Shown here piece after piece: positions 47,427-59,362 of a stretch of 64,000 nucleotides of DNA. Made by a program: the position numbers and the translations under genes. The notes below the pieces were generated by a model. It saw only the letters and a list, made by a program, of their open reading frames with translations. It was not told the DNA's origin and did no database searches. Each line of letters opens with the position of its first letter. Positions within the stretch are counted from its first letter, which is position 1. Origin of the DNA: Deinandra increscens subsp. villosa (taxonomy: Eukaryota; Streptophyta; Magnoliopsida; Asterales; Asteraceae); NCBI GenBank assembly GCA_039602395.1, contig JBCNJP010000010.1:30197414-30261413 (forward strand), read 5' to 3'.

Positions 47427-47787
47427 TATTAGTACATGTTTTGGTTCGTCGTGTGAAGTATCGAGAACAAAACAAATCTGCAAAAACTGTCTGTTTCCGA
47501 AGTCACACGAACTGACCCGAAGTGGGAGTTCGTGTGCACTCGAACTGTGGGTTCGAATGACTTCGGTCAAGCCCAGTTCAACCAGCTTATGAATAGTATA
47601 AATAGCCGTGTCTTGTTTAGAATTGAAACCTTGGGGATCAGATCTCTGTGTGTTTCTGTGTGTGTACTCTCTGAGTGATATCAATACAATCTCTGTTGTA
47701 TTTACCTTCTTGTGTTCATCATTTCTAACTCGTTTTACATTGTAATCGATATGATTGAGTAGACGATCCACAACTCACGCATTTTCA
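47427..47787 (+). repeat. R9 3' LTR
   Basis: TATTAGTACATG (terminal TG mutated to TA) to CGCATTTTCA; TATA box 47597-47605. Confidence 0.9.
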
Positions 47788-47792
47788 AATTT

Positions 47793-49300
47793 CTTGTCAG
47801 CTATAGAGCTTGCATGGCTGGATCACTTCCTGAATCATCTTCTGAACTTCAAGATCCACTTGTAAAAAATACTTCAAACTCCTTCTTTCACCATGCTTGA
47901 GTCTTGACACATATAACTTGCAATTTCAGATGACAGATACACGGCTTTCTTTTCTTTACCAAAATTAATTTAATCTCGGCGTAAAATTTCTCTTTGAGAA
48001 TCCAAGATATATTTTTGAAATTTGATTTTTGTATCACATGTCGATCGGTCGAAAACAAATAAGAAACAAAATATTTTTGTATTTTTGAAACTTTATATCA
48101 AAACACACTGAAAATATTTTTGGACTTTTCAGATATGAAACATAAATGCAATACTGAATAAGACACTATTTTTGTCTTTTGCGAGAAAGATCACAGTTTG
48201 GGATCATATTGAACGTAACACGCTGAACTACACTTCAATTTCAACTAGTTGAAGCACATAAGTCATGCTAATTTCCTATATAATTTGTCCATCTTAAACT
48301 CAGGCAGAATCATACTCATAACATCTGGATATGTTAAGGTATTGATTAAGTTTGCTTTGACCAGTGTACCCCACACTATCAGATATACTCATATATGCTT
48401 TTATATCACACTTTATGATTTAACACATAGTGATTGTATTCATGATATAGTCAACTGTGTTCCATGCAAAAAGAAATAAGAACATTAAATCGTCTACCTT
48501 AAGGTCGATCTTTCGATATGCAGATAAGGCCTCGGATTTAACAAAATTTGAAAATAAAACAAGTTGAAATTGTATAATTCAACAAAAATCAGGTCGGCCT
48601 TGTGGACACGCATAGAAAGTCCGATGAATTATACGAAACACCAAAGAAAATCAAGCAGAACATTAAATGAACAACTATCAGGTCGATACTCACGTATACG
48701 CAAAGATAGTCCGATCATTTAAGAAAATAAAGAAAATCAAAAAAGTTTAAATCTTTGCAAAATGAACACATGTATACACAGTGACTTCTCATTTTCTTTT
48801 TCACATATCTTTTCAATATCTTGAGATATGCTTCAAGATGTTGCCCAAATGGTCAAGCATTAGTATTTAATGTATATCACATCTGAATACTTTCTGATTA
48901 ATGACGAGCCTACCAAGCACATTAAACAATGATCTTATGGCTTTTTCATCTAATTTATCCATGAGTCAGACATGAAAGCCAATCTACCATCATTTCCCAG
49001 TTATGTTGAATACAATTTCTCATTTTTCAATGTTTTTGTATTTTTCTGTTTTCTCAATGTTTTTGTATTTTTCTTTTTTCTCCCCCTTAAAATGAGAACT
49101 CTATTTTTGGATTTTTCATTTTAACAAAAAACAGAAAAACACTATTTTTGATTTTTCAATTTTCACCCCCTAAACTACAAACGAAATGCATTAAAGAAAG
49201 AAAATTGACTTTTTTTTTAAATTGATATCACTTGTAATTTAAATTAAATCGGCAGAATACTCCTCCATCAGCAACTTTTCAATAATCGATGGGTCTTCTA
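47793..49300 (-). other. R8 3' noncoding region
   Basis: No gene. Reverse complement of the R5 and R9 3' regions, including the TTTTGCGAGAAAGATC block near 48177 and CTCCCCCTTAAAATG near 49080. Confidence 0.75.
48488..48715 (-). repeat. Three-unit hairpin array, R8 copy
   Basis: Reverse complement shows ATAC-GTGA-GTAT, a weaker GTCC-ACAA-GGCC and ATC-GAAA-GAT stem-loops in the same order as the other copies. Confidence 0.65.
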
Positions 49301-52254
49301 GAAGTACCTGCACACTGGTCAAACACATTAATTTATAAATGACCTGAAGCGTATCGCTTCTGGTCGACCAGTTTCTTGGTTACCCTTTGAAACCACTTTA
49401 GGTTTCCATTGTTGATGTATTGGTAAAACAATATTTGATGAACCGGTCACAGTTAATTATGACGAACATCCTTCAGATTGAAATTTAGGAACGAGTCGTC
49501 CTTGTCTTTTGAAAAATTTAGGATGAAATTTATCAAATACTCTACCATATTCATCTACAAATCTCGGCTTGGCAGATTTACCAATAAATGGAACTTTTTC
49601 CTTTCTTTGATTAGAAGCAGCAATGACTGAACAGGTTTGTGCCAAATGTCCCTTGCGGTGATAATTTTAACACAAACGATTGTTTATATTTCTCCTCTTG
49701 GGAACATGCATACCTTCACAAAAATGAGAATCTCCAAAATGATCATAAAATGTATCATAAACCTGAAACCGATGATTATGCACCCATTTGGAGGTGGGAC
49801 TTTTTGGAGTTGAACTTGATCCTCCAGAAGAATATTTAGCAAATTTCTCCTTCGTGTTCTTTGAATCATCATGCTTCATAAAAAAATTCAGCTATTTTCT
49901 ATGAATCCACACAGTGAAGTGGAAATTCTTTGTCAGAAAATATTTGTTCCGAACCTTTGAGTTTGTAAAACCTCTCAGGTTGAACCTTTTCAGCTTTAAA
50001 GACATCCCTTTGAACTTGCTTCATATTAACTTTCTTCAATTCATGTTGCTGTTGAACTTGAGAAATGCCAATATGAGTAACTTTTTGCTTAAAACCCAAA
50101 CCAGCATGTTTTCCCAAAATCTTTTCTTCAGAACCAGATGATTTATGCCCGTTCTTTGCAAGACGAGAAAACTCACCTTTTGCTTCTTTAACATCCTTCC
50201 GAGCATAGAAAATTGTCTCATCAATGTCAGTATGAGAGCGAATCTTCTCAGTTTAACTAGCAGATTTGTCTTCTTCAGTGGACAAAGACCCAGACACAAA
50301 CTTTGAAACAATAGGAATATCAAATTTCTTCTCAGCTTTCTTTTCAGTCTTCTTGTTCTTCTTTTTCTTCAAATTCTTTTTATCAGATTTAGAATAAAAA
50401 AAACTTCAAATAATCACACTCATCAATATTTTATTTCACCACATTGATAGCTTCCTTGATAATCACAGGAGGTGGAACTGTGTTTTCAAAACCTTTCTCA
50501 AAATTCTCATCTTTGCATAAAAACTAGTGAAGGATTGTGAATTCGTGACATTATTCAACTTACGATCTGCATCAATTACTCGAATCTTCAGATCAGAAAC
50601 TTTCTGTTGTGCTTCAGCTAACTCTTTTCAGTAGCAATTAATTTCTTAGCCACACGGTTTGTTTTAGACTTCTGCAGTCTTAGATTATCAAGCTCATCAA
50701 ATATTTCCTTCTTGAGCTTATCTTCATTTCTCTTTTGAATATCAATGTTTTCATTTAGCAATTTATTCTCTCGAAGCAACTCCTTCTGATCTTCTAACAA
50801 TCTTAGATTATCATTCTGATAACCAACTGCTTTGGTAGCAAGTTCATCAGAAGTCTTGTTAAGAACATCAAGTTTAATCTTTGATTTCTCAAAAAGATTG
50901 TTAAAATAAGCTTCAGCTTTCCATTTCTTAGATTCTTGTTTCCATTTTTAAGGTTCTTTTGTTAACTCATCGTTCTTTTCAGATAACTTTGCAATTTTCT
51001 GTTCAAAATCCTTTTCAACACGTTGAAATTTGAACTCTTTCTCAAGAACATTTTGAGATGATAATTCTTCAATTAAACCTTCCAACTTTTTCTGTTCATC
51101 ACCCAACTCTTCTATTTTGTTTTTGTAATCAGTAACCAACGCCTCATTCTTCTTTATCAAACTTTGAACCTGTTTATCTTTTTGTGAGCAAAATTCATAA
51201 GCTGATTTATAACCACTTGTTTCAGATTCAAAATCACTCTGATCAATTTTAACCATAAATGCATGTTGCATCTCAGCTAACTCAGCAACAAATGAATCTG
51301 CAGGATTATTATGAACTGCAGTTAAAGCAATAGTATCATTTTCAAACTCTTTCGACCAGTCATACCCTTGACCAATTTGTGAGACTAATGCTTTTGTTGC
51401 TGAATTATTTGTTGAAGACTTTGATGAAGAAGCATTTGACTTTGAACATTCACTAGCAAAATGTTCAAAATTGAAACATTTGAAACATTTTACCTTTGAT
51501 TTGTCTAACCCGACTTTAACATCAGGATTTAGACTTTTGAATCATGTTCTCTTCCTTTACCTTTTAGCTCTTTGTGCTAACATAGCAAGTTGCCAATTAA
51601 TATCCATCTGTTCAAGATTATCTGGATCTATCTGATCAAAATCTTCTTCAATCGGATTATGTGTTGGCAATCCACCATTCAGCAATCCATAATATGACAA
51701 TAACAATGCAGATATCAATGCCAAATGTTCATCAGGTGTTTTTGCAGAAAATGCAATCTGACTTCAATTATTTGGAATGGTAAAATAACGCCCTCTTGAT
51801 GAACTTTTAGAATTTCTTGAACCAAGTCGAGCCATAAATGCTATAGGAGCTAGATTTGATGAATCAAACCCATATGATTTAGATTTTGCGTTGATGCTAG
51901 TAGAATTTTGACCATGATACAATTCAGGATTTTGCAGTTGAGCTGTAGACTTGTTTGAATTTATCATTTCCATTTCTCGAGCATGTAATTTGCTTGTTAA
52001 AGCATGAAATGACAACGATGAAAACTCTTTGTCATGAGTGATCAATAACACATAATTTTCAGCAATTTTTTTTTCAATTCTTCCTCAAACTTCTCTATGT
52101 CAACCACTTTCAATTCACTGATAAGATGTGAGAACCTAGAAACAAGAGCATTAATGTTTTCTTTATCATAATGTTGAAAGTTGTCAAATTCTTTGTTTAA
52201 CACCTTTCGTCTACTCTTATTGTATTGATTGTTTCCTTCACATCTTGCAGCTAA
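49301..52254 (-). pseudogene. R8 Gag, N-terminal end cut by R10
   Basis: From the R10 join leftwards the minus strand reads ARCEGNNQYNKSRRKVL, LISELKVVDIEKFEEE, LHAREMEMINSNKS, GRYFTIPNN, QMDINWQLAMLAQRAKR, knuckle 1 CFKCFNFEHFASEC (about 51435-51485), ETSGYKSAYEFCSQKD, and a coiled coil from about 51200 to 50620. Further down the basic region leads to a second knuckle near 49640-49680, C.NYHRKGHLAQTC, with the second Cys replaced by Tyr and a TAA inside it. About eight breaks. Same family as R3, R5 and R9 and the best preserved view of the middle part. Confidence 0.8.
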
Positions 52255-54639
52255 TGTGTCACACCCCGGTATTTATTGTGTCGGGTGCGAGCAAGATGGA
52301 TCACAGTCAAGATTACATAGAACGACCTCTGGATGGTTAAATAACTAGAGTCGTTTAAAAGGTTAAGTTAATTCAAAATGTGGAGTTTCATTCAAAGTTG
52401 CAGCAGAAATAGTAGTGAAAGTATATTTATCTTAATTGTTACAAAAACAATTACATTTCAAAAAGATTTGAGAACATGACACCGTTAGGTGTTATGCAAT
52501 GAAATCTCCAAAAGTGCAGCTAGGTTTGACCATGACTCCAGAATAAGAAAAATGCAGGTCCTAAATGATAAGATGTCTTGAATGCAACAGAGTTCAATCA
52601 CCTGAGAATTCATATACTAAAACGAGTCAACATAAAGTTGGTGAGTTCACAGGTTTAGATAGCATGCATGTAAAGTTTGATAAACAAATTTGATCGAATC
52701 ATTCCATCGTTTGACAATTTGTTTAGATAGTGTTTTATAAATTACCATGAACCTTGAATTCCGAAACTAACTGATTACCCACTCATGATACTATGTCTAA
52801 CAGTACCGCATGGCCAAATATAACTGTATGTACTCTTTTGACTATTAAAACGGAGTCAGGATTGGAGCTACCAATCAGAGCAGGGGCATTAACCCAATAG
52901 ATCTATCCACGAGTCATCGTTTCTGTTTGTAAATTAATCGGATTCAACTAATAGTGGGGTTTCATCATAACATGAACAAGCATGATACAATATGATTTGG
53001 ACTAGAAAAGCTCACGTAATCAATAAGGTAACAAGTAATCTATTTGTCAGGCAATGATTTATGTTTGTAATGAGTTCTCCCCTAAGTATTAAAACTGTTA
53101 AAGAAAGGGGCCGTGAAAACTCACCTGAATGCAAATGATACAGTAAGATAGGAAAGTAAGCAGTCCTATACAATGTTATAAGACAACTTAGAATATAGAA
53201 ATTGGGTTGACATCTAAGTCACTCCAATTTGGTTGGTCAAGTCTTGGTGTTATGGCAACCCGGTGTTATGATACGATATCGTTGACCTTAATGAAATATC
53301 TATTGAAAATAAATATTTATTGTGCGATAAATAAAATATTATTTATTTCCATGATAGTAATTAGCTTTAAAAATAGTTTCTATTTCCAAATAAATATCAT
53401 ATGAGTTTAAAGGACTTTTATAGGAGGAAATGACGGTTTAAGGTCAAAACGAGCTTTTTGCCAGTTTTAGCCGCATTTCATGTTATTTGTAAATATGACT
53501 AAGGCAATGATCTAATAAATAAATACACATTTATTTTCATCATAGAAATCATCTCAAATCAGAAAATTCAAGTTCAAAAGTCCAAGTTCCTAGTTTTGTC
53601 GGTTTTGCCGGTTTGTGTCCGATTTAGCCGGTTTTGATCCTGTGACTCGTTCTAAGGCTTTGTAAGGTACCTAAACACTTTGTAAACTTATTATAAGTTA
53701 TTTTAAGTTTCTAAAAGTGTTCAAGATAAGTTGTGGCATTTATTTATATTACTTTACAAAAATGGGTTTTCCGGGCCCGTAAAGTGTCCGTTTTTGGTCC
53801 CGTTTTTCCCCAAATTCAGCGATTTTCAAAAGGGATCTTGTACTAGGGTTTTTATGACTAAAAAATAATTTATATATACTTTAAAATGGGTCGAAGTTTC
53901 TGTCCTAAAATGGCCCTACTTTACCTATAGTTTCCGAGACTTTTTAGTGGGTTATTTTTATAGATTTAACCGTCCAAACATATCTATAAGTCGTATGGTG
54001 CTATCCATAACCTTCTAACATGTTAGAAAATTCGGACCTAGGGTTCCAATAGTCACAAATTTCGGATCTAGTGGTTTGTTCATAAAACCAAGGCACATTG
54101 TACACATACTAGCATCATAACACTTGTTTTTCTATAGATCTATATAATGTAGTGTATGAGGGGTTCAAAATACATGAAATCACTACTAGAAACACATGAT
54201 ATACTAGATCTAACATGAACATAAACATAGTTTTAGGTTACTAAAAACATAGAAGAAAATGCATGTCAAAAGTCACCATTTTTAACCAAGACTTGTGGTT
54301 GGAGTGTTAGATGCATACAAGGGTTTCATCTAACATGAAATCTAGTAGAAAAGTAAGAAATGAAGTCTACTAACTTGAGAAAACCGAAAATGAGGGTGAT
54401 GGAGGCTTGATCTTGCTTCCTTGAGTCTCCTAGTAGCTTTGATCTTCAAGAGTTCTTGTGTTTTGATGAAGAAAAGCTAGAGAGAGAGTAGAGAGAGAGA
54501 GAGGGCAACGGGTTTAGAGGGAGAGAGGGAAAGAGTGTGTGTGTTTTCTTTTGTGGAGGTAATAAGAGTGGCTAGGGTTTCCTTTTCTAGTGTGGTATAT
54601 ATATGATCACATAAAAAGGGAGAAAGAAAATAAGATAAG

Positions 54640-54745
54640 AAAACAAGGGAGGGGGGTGGCGGTTTGGGTGCATGACCGTGAGAAGGGGAGGCCAAAGGGG
54701 TGGGGGGGGTTACATGGAGTAAGGAGGAGGGGAGGAGAAGTCAAA
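54640..54745 (+). other. G-rich tract, possible G-quadruplex
   Basis: Many runs of three or more G on the plus strand, including GGGGGGG and GGGGGGGG at about 54648 and 54702. In the LTR transcript direction (minus) this is C-rich. Confidence 0.45.
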
Positions 54746-55320
54746 GGGGAATCTTGAGGTACATGCTAGGGTGTAAGGGTTAGGGTGGCTTGGGTGATGA
54801 TGTTGTCTAAGTAAGGTACACGTGAATAGTGTATGGTTTAATTACTTGGAGATTAGTAGTGGATTAAGATAAAGGAGGTAGATTACTACTAATGCTAGTT
54901 GTAAGTCGTCGGGTGTCGGGTTTTGATCGTGAAAGATAATAGGATCAAAGGTGACATGGGACTTGATCATGCATGCATTGGATATGCATGGTGACTAATA
55001 AATCAAGGTTGAGGAAAAAAAAGGAAATGATACAAGTCTTGTTTAAATATAAATGGCATCGAATGGTGAAAAACGTTGATGTTAAATGTTTATATAAAAA
55101 CCAAATGGTTTTTCGTTATAAAAACACAAAACATTTAAAGGGTTTATTATTTGACGTAGTTGATAAATAAACTCAAGCGTTCATTGGATATTTTCGTCGA
55201 AGTAACGTTACGAACTTTGCACTCAATTAGAATACTACAAAAGTGACAAGTTAATATAAAAATTCTTTTTATATTAAACCACATACGTTGTGGTGAAATT
55301 TCTTGTTATTGAAATTCAAT

Positions 55321-55322
<2 letters not shown>

Positions 55323-55376
<54 letters not shown>
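55323..55376. repeat. (TA)n microsatellite
   Basis: About 26 TA units, directly beside the left end of T3. Confidence 0.95.
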
Positions 55377-55379
<3 letters not shown>

Positions 55380-55561
55380 AGAGGATCATTTGAGAACCAA
55401 TTTGATTTGAGAACTAAAAAGAACTAATCTGAGCCACAAGTTTATTTACATGTATCCCCCTCCCATGAATTGTAGTGGTCCCCCCCCCCCCCTAAAATTT
55501 GTGGTTGAGAAGTAGTTCTTAAAAGTTCTCAAAATAAAAAGTTCTCATTTGAACCTAACCC
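55377..55561. mobile_element. T3: 185-bp MITE with GGGNNAGGNTCA-type inverted ends
   Basis: Left GGGAGAGGATCATTTGAGAAC and right complement GGGTTAGGTTCAAATGAGAAC, both in TATATA flanks. A C13 run lies at 55480-55492. No coding. TA-flanked short element of a kind common in plant genomes; superfamily not settled. Confidence 0.65.
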
Positions 55562-55781
55562 TATATATATTATATCATTCTTTTTAAGGTCAATCATCGA
55601 AATGTTAATTTAGGGTTACGCCAGGACTAACGGATAGTTGCATAAGACATTATCTACGTTAACTAAAACACAGATTTATGCACACAGAAACAGTTAATTA
55701 CACGTATTATTATATGATTTGACTTAGGAAACTTACGCGTTGTCACATTCTCCCCTAGCTGAAGGATTTTCGTCCTGAAAT

Positions 55782-58259
55782 TCAGACTGCGCCGTCTACA
55801 TGAGCTGGGTTGGGAAAGAGGTGCGGGTACTTGGCTTTGAACTTGTCTTCGCGTTCCCAAGTATACTCGGATCCGCATCGGGAGTTCCATCGAACCTTAA
55901 CGATGGGGATTCGACTTCGTTTCCGCTTCTTGACTTCGCGGTCGAGGATTTCAGCAGGCTCTTCCACGAAGTGAAGGGTTTCGTCAACTTGAATTTCATC
56001 GAGATGGATGACGAGCAATTCTTCGGTAAGGCACTTCTTCAAGTTACAGACGTGGAAAACGTCGTGTACGCTACTAAGTTCGGCTGGCAGTTGTAGTCTA
56101 TAAGCTACTGGCCCGATCTTTTCGAGGATCTGGAATGGACCAATGTATCGAGGGTTTAGCTTACCACGTTTGCCAAAACGGATGACTCCTTTCCATGGGG
56201 CAACCTTTAGAAGAACTTTATCACCGACTTCGAATGATAGGGGTTTTCGTCGGATGCCAGCATAGCTCTTTTGACGATCGCGGGCGGCTTTCAGACGGTT
56301 TAGAATCTGCGAGACCCTTTCGGTGGTCTCGATTACTAGTTCCGGACCGGTAATTTGGCTGTCTCCGACTTCAAACCAACAGATGGGAGATTGGCACTTT
56401 CGACCATAAAGTGCCTCGAATGGGGCAGCTTGAATACTTGTGTGATAACTGTTGTTGTATGAAAACTCGCATAGGGGAAAGTGTTCATCCCAGTTTTTAC
56501 CAAAATTGATTGCACAGGCACGCAGCATGTCTTGCAAGGTTTGGATTGTTCGTTCACTCTGGCCATCAGTCTGGGCATGGTAAGCAGTACTCATGTCAAG
56601 TTGAGTACCCAGGGCTTCAAGCAATGATTGCCAGAAGTTAGACGTGAAGCGACTATCTCTGTCAGAGATGATTGAGACGGGAGTCCCATGGCGGGAGAAT
56701 ATTTCTTTCATGTAGAGGGTGATTAGTCGTTCCATGGAATCCTTTTCCTTCATGGGTAGGAAATGAGCTGATTTCGTTAAACGGTCGATGATAACCCAAA
56801 TAGTATTGTTACCATTTCGGCTCTTCGGTAGCTTGGTGATGAAATCCATGGCGATACGTTCCTATTTCCACTCAGGAGTTATCGGTTGGACAAGCAAACC
56901 GGATGGTTTTTGATATTCGGCCTTAACTCTAGCGCACGTTAAACACTTACCGACGTAAGTGGCAACTTTCATTTTCATGTTGGGCCACCAGTAAAGTTCT
57001 TTCAGTCCATAGTACATCTTATCAGCACCATGGTGGATTGAGTACTTTGATTTGTGGGCTTCATCCATGACCAGATTCCTGATGTCTCCGTACTTAGGTA
57101 CCCAAAGTCTATTCATGAAGTATCTGGCACCGTCAGGTTTGATCTCGAATTGACGGTCCATACCTCGTAGACCTTCGTTTCCGACGTTCTCTTCTTTAAG
57201 AGCTTCTAGTTGGGCGTCACGAATCTTGGAGGGTAGACCGGTGTGAATGGTCAATGCAAGGGATTTGACACGAAGTGACTTCACACGATCCTTACGGCTC
57301 AAGGCATCTGCTACTATGTTTTCCTTTCCAGGATGATACAAGATTTCGCATTCGTAACCGCTGAGCAACTCGACCCATCTTCGTTGCCACATATTCAACT
57401 CTTTCTGGTTTAAGATATGCTGGAGGCTCTTGTGGTCCGTGAAGACCTTGCATTCTGTGCCACAGAGGTAGTGTCTCCAGATCTTGAGGGCGAATACTAC
57501 GGCTCCGAGTTCTAGGTCGTGAGTAGTATAGTTCTTTTCGTGAACTTTCAATTGACGTGAGGCATAAGCTATGACTCTGTCACGTTACATAAGCACGCAT
57601 CCAAGACCTTGATGAGACGCGTCATAGTAAACGCAGAAATCGCAGTTGCCTTCAGGTAAGGCCAGAATGGGAGCGTCACATAGCTTCTGCTTCAACGTTT
57701 GAAAAGCTTCTTCAGTCTTAACATCCCAGATGAATTTCGTCTCCTTCTGAGTCAGAGTGGTCAGGGATTTGGCTATTTTGGAGAAGTTCTCGATGAACCT
57801 ACAGTAATAGCCGACAAGACCAAGAAATTTTTGTATTTCAGACGGGGTAGTTGGAGGGCTCCAACTTTTGATCGCTTTGATTATCGCGGGATCAACATGA
57901 ATTCCACGATCGTTGATCACGTGACCTAAGAAATGTACTTCTCTAATCCAAAATTCACACTTTGAGAAATTGGCGTACAGTTTCTCCTTTCTAAGCAATT
58001 CCAGAATGAGTTTGAGATGTTGTTCGTGTTCTTTCTTACTACGGGAGTAGATCAGAATGTCGTTGATGAACACGATAATGAATTTGTCAAGATAGGGTTT
58101 ACACACTCGATTCATGAGGTCCATGAATACGTCAGGCATGTTGGTTAACCCGAAGGGCATAACTAGGAACTCGTAGTAGCCGTAACGAGTCCTAAAAGCA
58201 GTTTTAGCGACATATTCATCTCGAACCTTCAGTTGATAGTAACCGGAGCGTAAGTCGAT
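55782..58259 (-). pseudogene. R10 gypsy pol: RT (partial), RNase H, integrase, chromodomain
   Basis: One frame with stops at 57585 (TAA) and 56862 (TAG). RT starts mid-domain at the IDLRSGYYQL motif. The active site reads FINDILIYS (58060-58071 complement), so the first Asp of the pair is Asn, which should kill polymerase activity. RNase H follows (TTHDLELGAVVFALKIW). Integrase has HHCC (CLTCARVK) and an intact D, D, E set (MDFITKLP, SDRDSRFT, GQSERTIQ). The C terminus has EPAEILDREVKK...PIVKVRWNS..SEYTWERED, a chromodomain as in Tekay elements, which guides insertion to methylated-histone chromatin in related elements. Ends TGA at 55782, just before the polypurine tract. Confidence 0.9.
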
Positions 58260-59353
58260 GCAAATTTGTGCAATAACTCATTGGTTATCAATTTTGTAAC
58301 AGGAAAACCAAATGGCTTAAAGAAGTAAATGTTTGGCTTTCTTTTTCTCCAAAGCTCATAAGGTGTCTTCTTTTTGCCTTTGACAATTAGAGTCCTGTTT
58401 TGGACAAAACAGGTAGTGTTCACTGCATCTGCTTAAAATATCACAGGGACTTTCGAGTCCGCTAACATAGATCTAGCAACTTCAATCAATGTCCTATTTC
58501 TCCTTTCAGCAACACCATTTTGCTGTGGATTTCTAGGAGCACTGAATTGTCTCACAATTCCCTTCTTCTCACAAAATGAATTCAGAACATGATTTTTGAA
58601 TTTTGTGCCATTATCACATCTGATTGTATTGACCTTAAGATTAGACTGATTTTCTAAAATTGTCACAAGTGTTTTCAACAATTCAGCAGTTTCATCTTTT
58701 GTTTTAAGAAAGAAAACCCAAGTGTATCTAGAAAAATCATCAATTATGACAAAACAATATGACCTTTTCCCTAAACTCATTACTCTAGTTGGACCAAAGA
58801 GATCCATGTGCAATAACTCTAGAGGTTTTGAAATAGAAGACTCAACTTTTGGCTTAAAAGAGGTTCTATGTTGCTTGCCCTTGAGACATGGCACACAGTT
58901 TTCAGAACATGCAAAATGCTTGTTAGGAAGACCCTTAACCAATCCAAGATTGACAATTCGATTCATATTCTTGTAGTTTACATGCCCTAACCTTCTAAGC
59001 CACAGATCACTTTCATCAACAGAGGCTTTGGATACAAATCAGGCAGTGTCACATGAGGGTGTAGCAACTGACATATCCAGAATGTATAGTCCATCTCTCC
59101 TAGGGTGCTTTAAGCATAATTAACTCATCAGGAATTTTAACACCAGGTTTGAGAACTATAGCCTCTCTCTCATTAAGCATCAAATTCAAATTCTTGTCAC
59201 ACATCTGTGAGACACTAAGCAAGTTGAAATTTAATGTATCAACAAAATTGACTTTGTCAAATTTTACCAGTCCATTTGTCACATCACCTTGTGCTGTGAT
59301 ATGGCCTTTTGTGCTTCCAAAGGCAACTGGTCCTCCATTAATTCTTTTTGTAT
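58260..59353 (-). pseudogene. R11 pol: protease end, GAG-pre-integrase, integrase
   Basis: Reads NFNLLSVSQMCDKN (59210 on), then a frame shift at about 59100, then a pre-integrase region with stop near 59041, zinc finger CSENCVPC, integrase MDLFGP, RCDNGTKF, GVAERRN (all three acidic catalytic residues kept), a stop at 58433, and ends at KLITNELLHKFA where R10 sequence takes over. Homologous to R6 pol residues for about 350 codons. The protease active-site part lies on the other side of T2. Confidence 0.85.
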
Positions 59354-59362
59354 TTTCTAGAA

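Larger units (their letters stand above)
43077..47787 (+). mobile_element. R9: complete gag-only copia retrotransposon
   Basis: LTRs 43077-43436 and 47427-47787 (about 7 percent different by eye) and a perfect target duplication AATTT (43072-43076, 47788-47792). R8 noncoding DNA is continuous across it. Inside: primer site, motif array, decayed Gag, 3' noncoding region with hairpin array. No enzyme coding. Confidence 0.9.
42667..52254 (-). mobile_element. R8: gag-only copia retrotransposon, 5' end missing
   Basis: Minus strand. 3' LTR 42667-42985, 3' noncoding 42986-43076 plus 47793-49300 (split by R9), Gag to 52254, where the R10 LTR is inserted. The remainder of R8 is not found beyond R10, because R10 is itself cut at 58259. 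Same plan as R3 and R5. Confidence 0.75.
52257..55747 (-). repeat. R10 3' LTR, 3.5 kb
   Basis: Plus strand TGTCACACCCCGG...TTGTCACA. Holds the MITE T3, a (TA)n run, GA-rich DNA at 54480-54540 and a G-rich stretch at 54640-54740. Open frames in it have no recognisable protein features. Confidence 0.85.
52257..58259 (-). mobile_element. R10: Tekay-type gypsy retrotransposon, 5' part deleted
   Basis: Minus strand: 3' LTR 52257-55747, polypurine tract TAGGGGAGAA just right of it (complement of 55748-55757), pol 55782-58259. The element stops abruptly inside RT, where R11 integrase sequence begins. Inserted in R8 gag. Chromodomain present, so it belongs to the chromoviruses. Confidence 0.88.

Noticed and set aside
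55782..56096. Plus-strand ORF 55800-56096
   Set aside because: Antisense to the R10 chromodomain and integrase end.
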